From Gammaproteobacteria bacterium (GTDB lineage: Bacteria > Pseudomonadota > Gammaproteobacteria > Granulosicoccales > Granulosicoccaceae), in NCBI GenBank assembly GCA_020444765.1, contig JAGRHW010000040.1, positions 1 through 14,833 on the forward strand: a stretch of DNA of 14,833 bases, given 5' to 3'. Positions 14,435 to 14,833 of the stretch are shown piece by piece. How positions within the stretch are numbered: position 1 is the first letter of the stretch; each line of letters starts with the position of its first letter. Position numbers and translations under genes: made by a program. The notes beneath the pieces are model-generated. The model did not search any database. It was not told the origin of the DNA and worked only from the letters and a program-made list of their open reading frames with translations.

Positions 14435-14833
14435 CTACTCGCCCCAGACCTGCCGCAGTTCGGCATCCCGCCCGCAAAGGTAACGATAGAATTTATAGCG
14501 AATCGGGTTCTTCTTGTAATAATCCTGATGATAGCCCTCGGCCGGGTAAAACTTACCGGCCGGCAGGATCGGTGTGACTATCGGCTGGTCAAGTTCACCG
14601 CTTTTATCGATGGCCTGTTTTGAGGCTTGCGCCAGCCTCATCTGCTCTTCATCGCCGGTAAAAATCGCGCTTGTATAACTGTCGCCGCGATCACAGAATT
14701 GTCCGCCGTCATCCAGCGGGTTGACGCTGTGCCAGAAGACATCCAGTAACTCTTCATAGCCGACACGCGCCGGATCATAAGTGACTTTTACGGCTTCCCG
14801 GTGCCCGGTTCCGCCGGCGCTGACTTTTTCATA
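14435..14833 (-). CDS. msrA: Peptide methionine sulfoxide reductase MsrA (N-terminal part outside window)
   Basis: MsrA repairs methionine-S-sulfoxide in oxidised proteins. The frame is open to the right edge of the window, so 132 C-terminal residues are present. The catalytic GCFW motif lies beyond the edge. Family landmarks within view are the GGTGHREAVKVTYDP block, ELLDVFWHSVNPLD, GGQFCDRGDSYTSAIF, the late YHQDYYKKNP motif and a cysteine (YLCGRD) near the C-terminus that could be the recycling cysteine. The QFCDRG version of the motif marks a known MsrA subgroup rather than the QGNDxGxQY form. It converges on the ylqF-like gene with only 33 bases between, and no terminator is visible in that gap. 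Confidence 0.95.
   Translation of the reverse strand, partial: YEKVSAGGTGHREAVKVTYDPARVGYEELLDVFWHSVNPLDDGGQFCDRGDSYTSAIFTGDEEQMRLAQASKQAIDKSGELDQPIVTPILPAGKFYPAEGYHQDYYKKNPIRYKFYRYLCGRDAELRQVWGE

Overview
The window reads as chromosomal DNA of a gammaproteobacterium. It carries a System I cytochrome c maturation block with separate ccmG, ccmH and ccmI genes, a four-gene AapJQMP-type amino-acid transporter, and a CvfB-like and a YlqF-like gene. Codon use and base composition look even throughout. I see no integrase, transposase, CRISPR array, tRNA, rRNA or phage gene. The order or genus cannot be fixed from the sequence.

Left part (1-2699, + strand): the 3' end of a ccm operon. It holds CcmG (5' end outside the window), CcmH and an unusually long CcmI whose TPR region is duplicated in tandem. 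These act together in the periplasm and inner membrane: CcmG and CcmH keep the apocytochrome CXXCH cysteines reduced, and CcmI presents the apocytochrome to the heme ligation complex.

Next (2713-4301, - strand): a tightly coupled three-gene unit. It encodes a soluble YbjQ-family protein, a membrane-anchored YbjQ-family protein and a membrane-anchored M48 zinc protease. Its biology is not known and it is the most attractive functional puzzle here. Divergent from it (4529-5383, +) lies a Tnr3-type Nudix hydrolase with a good sigma-70-like promoter. It ends at a bidirectional terminator.

Centre (5444-9718, - strand): aapJ-aapQ-aapM-aapP, a complete general L-amino-acid ABC importer. A strong intrinsic terminator sits between the binding-protein gene aapJ and the rest, which would give excess binding protein. 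A 691-base AT-rich gene-free stretch (9719-10409) follows. It carries several dyads, including two overlapping palindromes ahead of a short CbiX-type chelatase gene (10410-10781, +).

Right part: a DEAD-box RNA helicase with a long basic tail (11028-12503, -), divergent from a CvfB-like S1-domain RNA-binding protein and a YlqF/RbgA-type circularly permuted GTPase (12608-14401, +). This is a small RNA and ribosome group. The window closes with the C-terminal part of MsrA (14435-14833, -), cut by the right edge. Most of the window is ordinary core genome. The points worth a second look are the CcmI duplication, the YbjQ-YbjQ-M48 unit, the non-canonical Nudix protein and the dyads ahead of cbiX.
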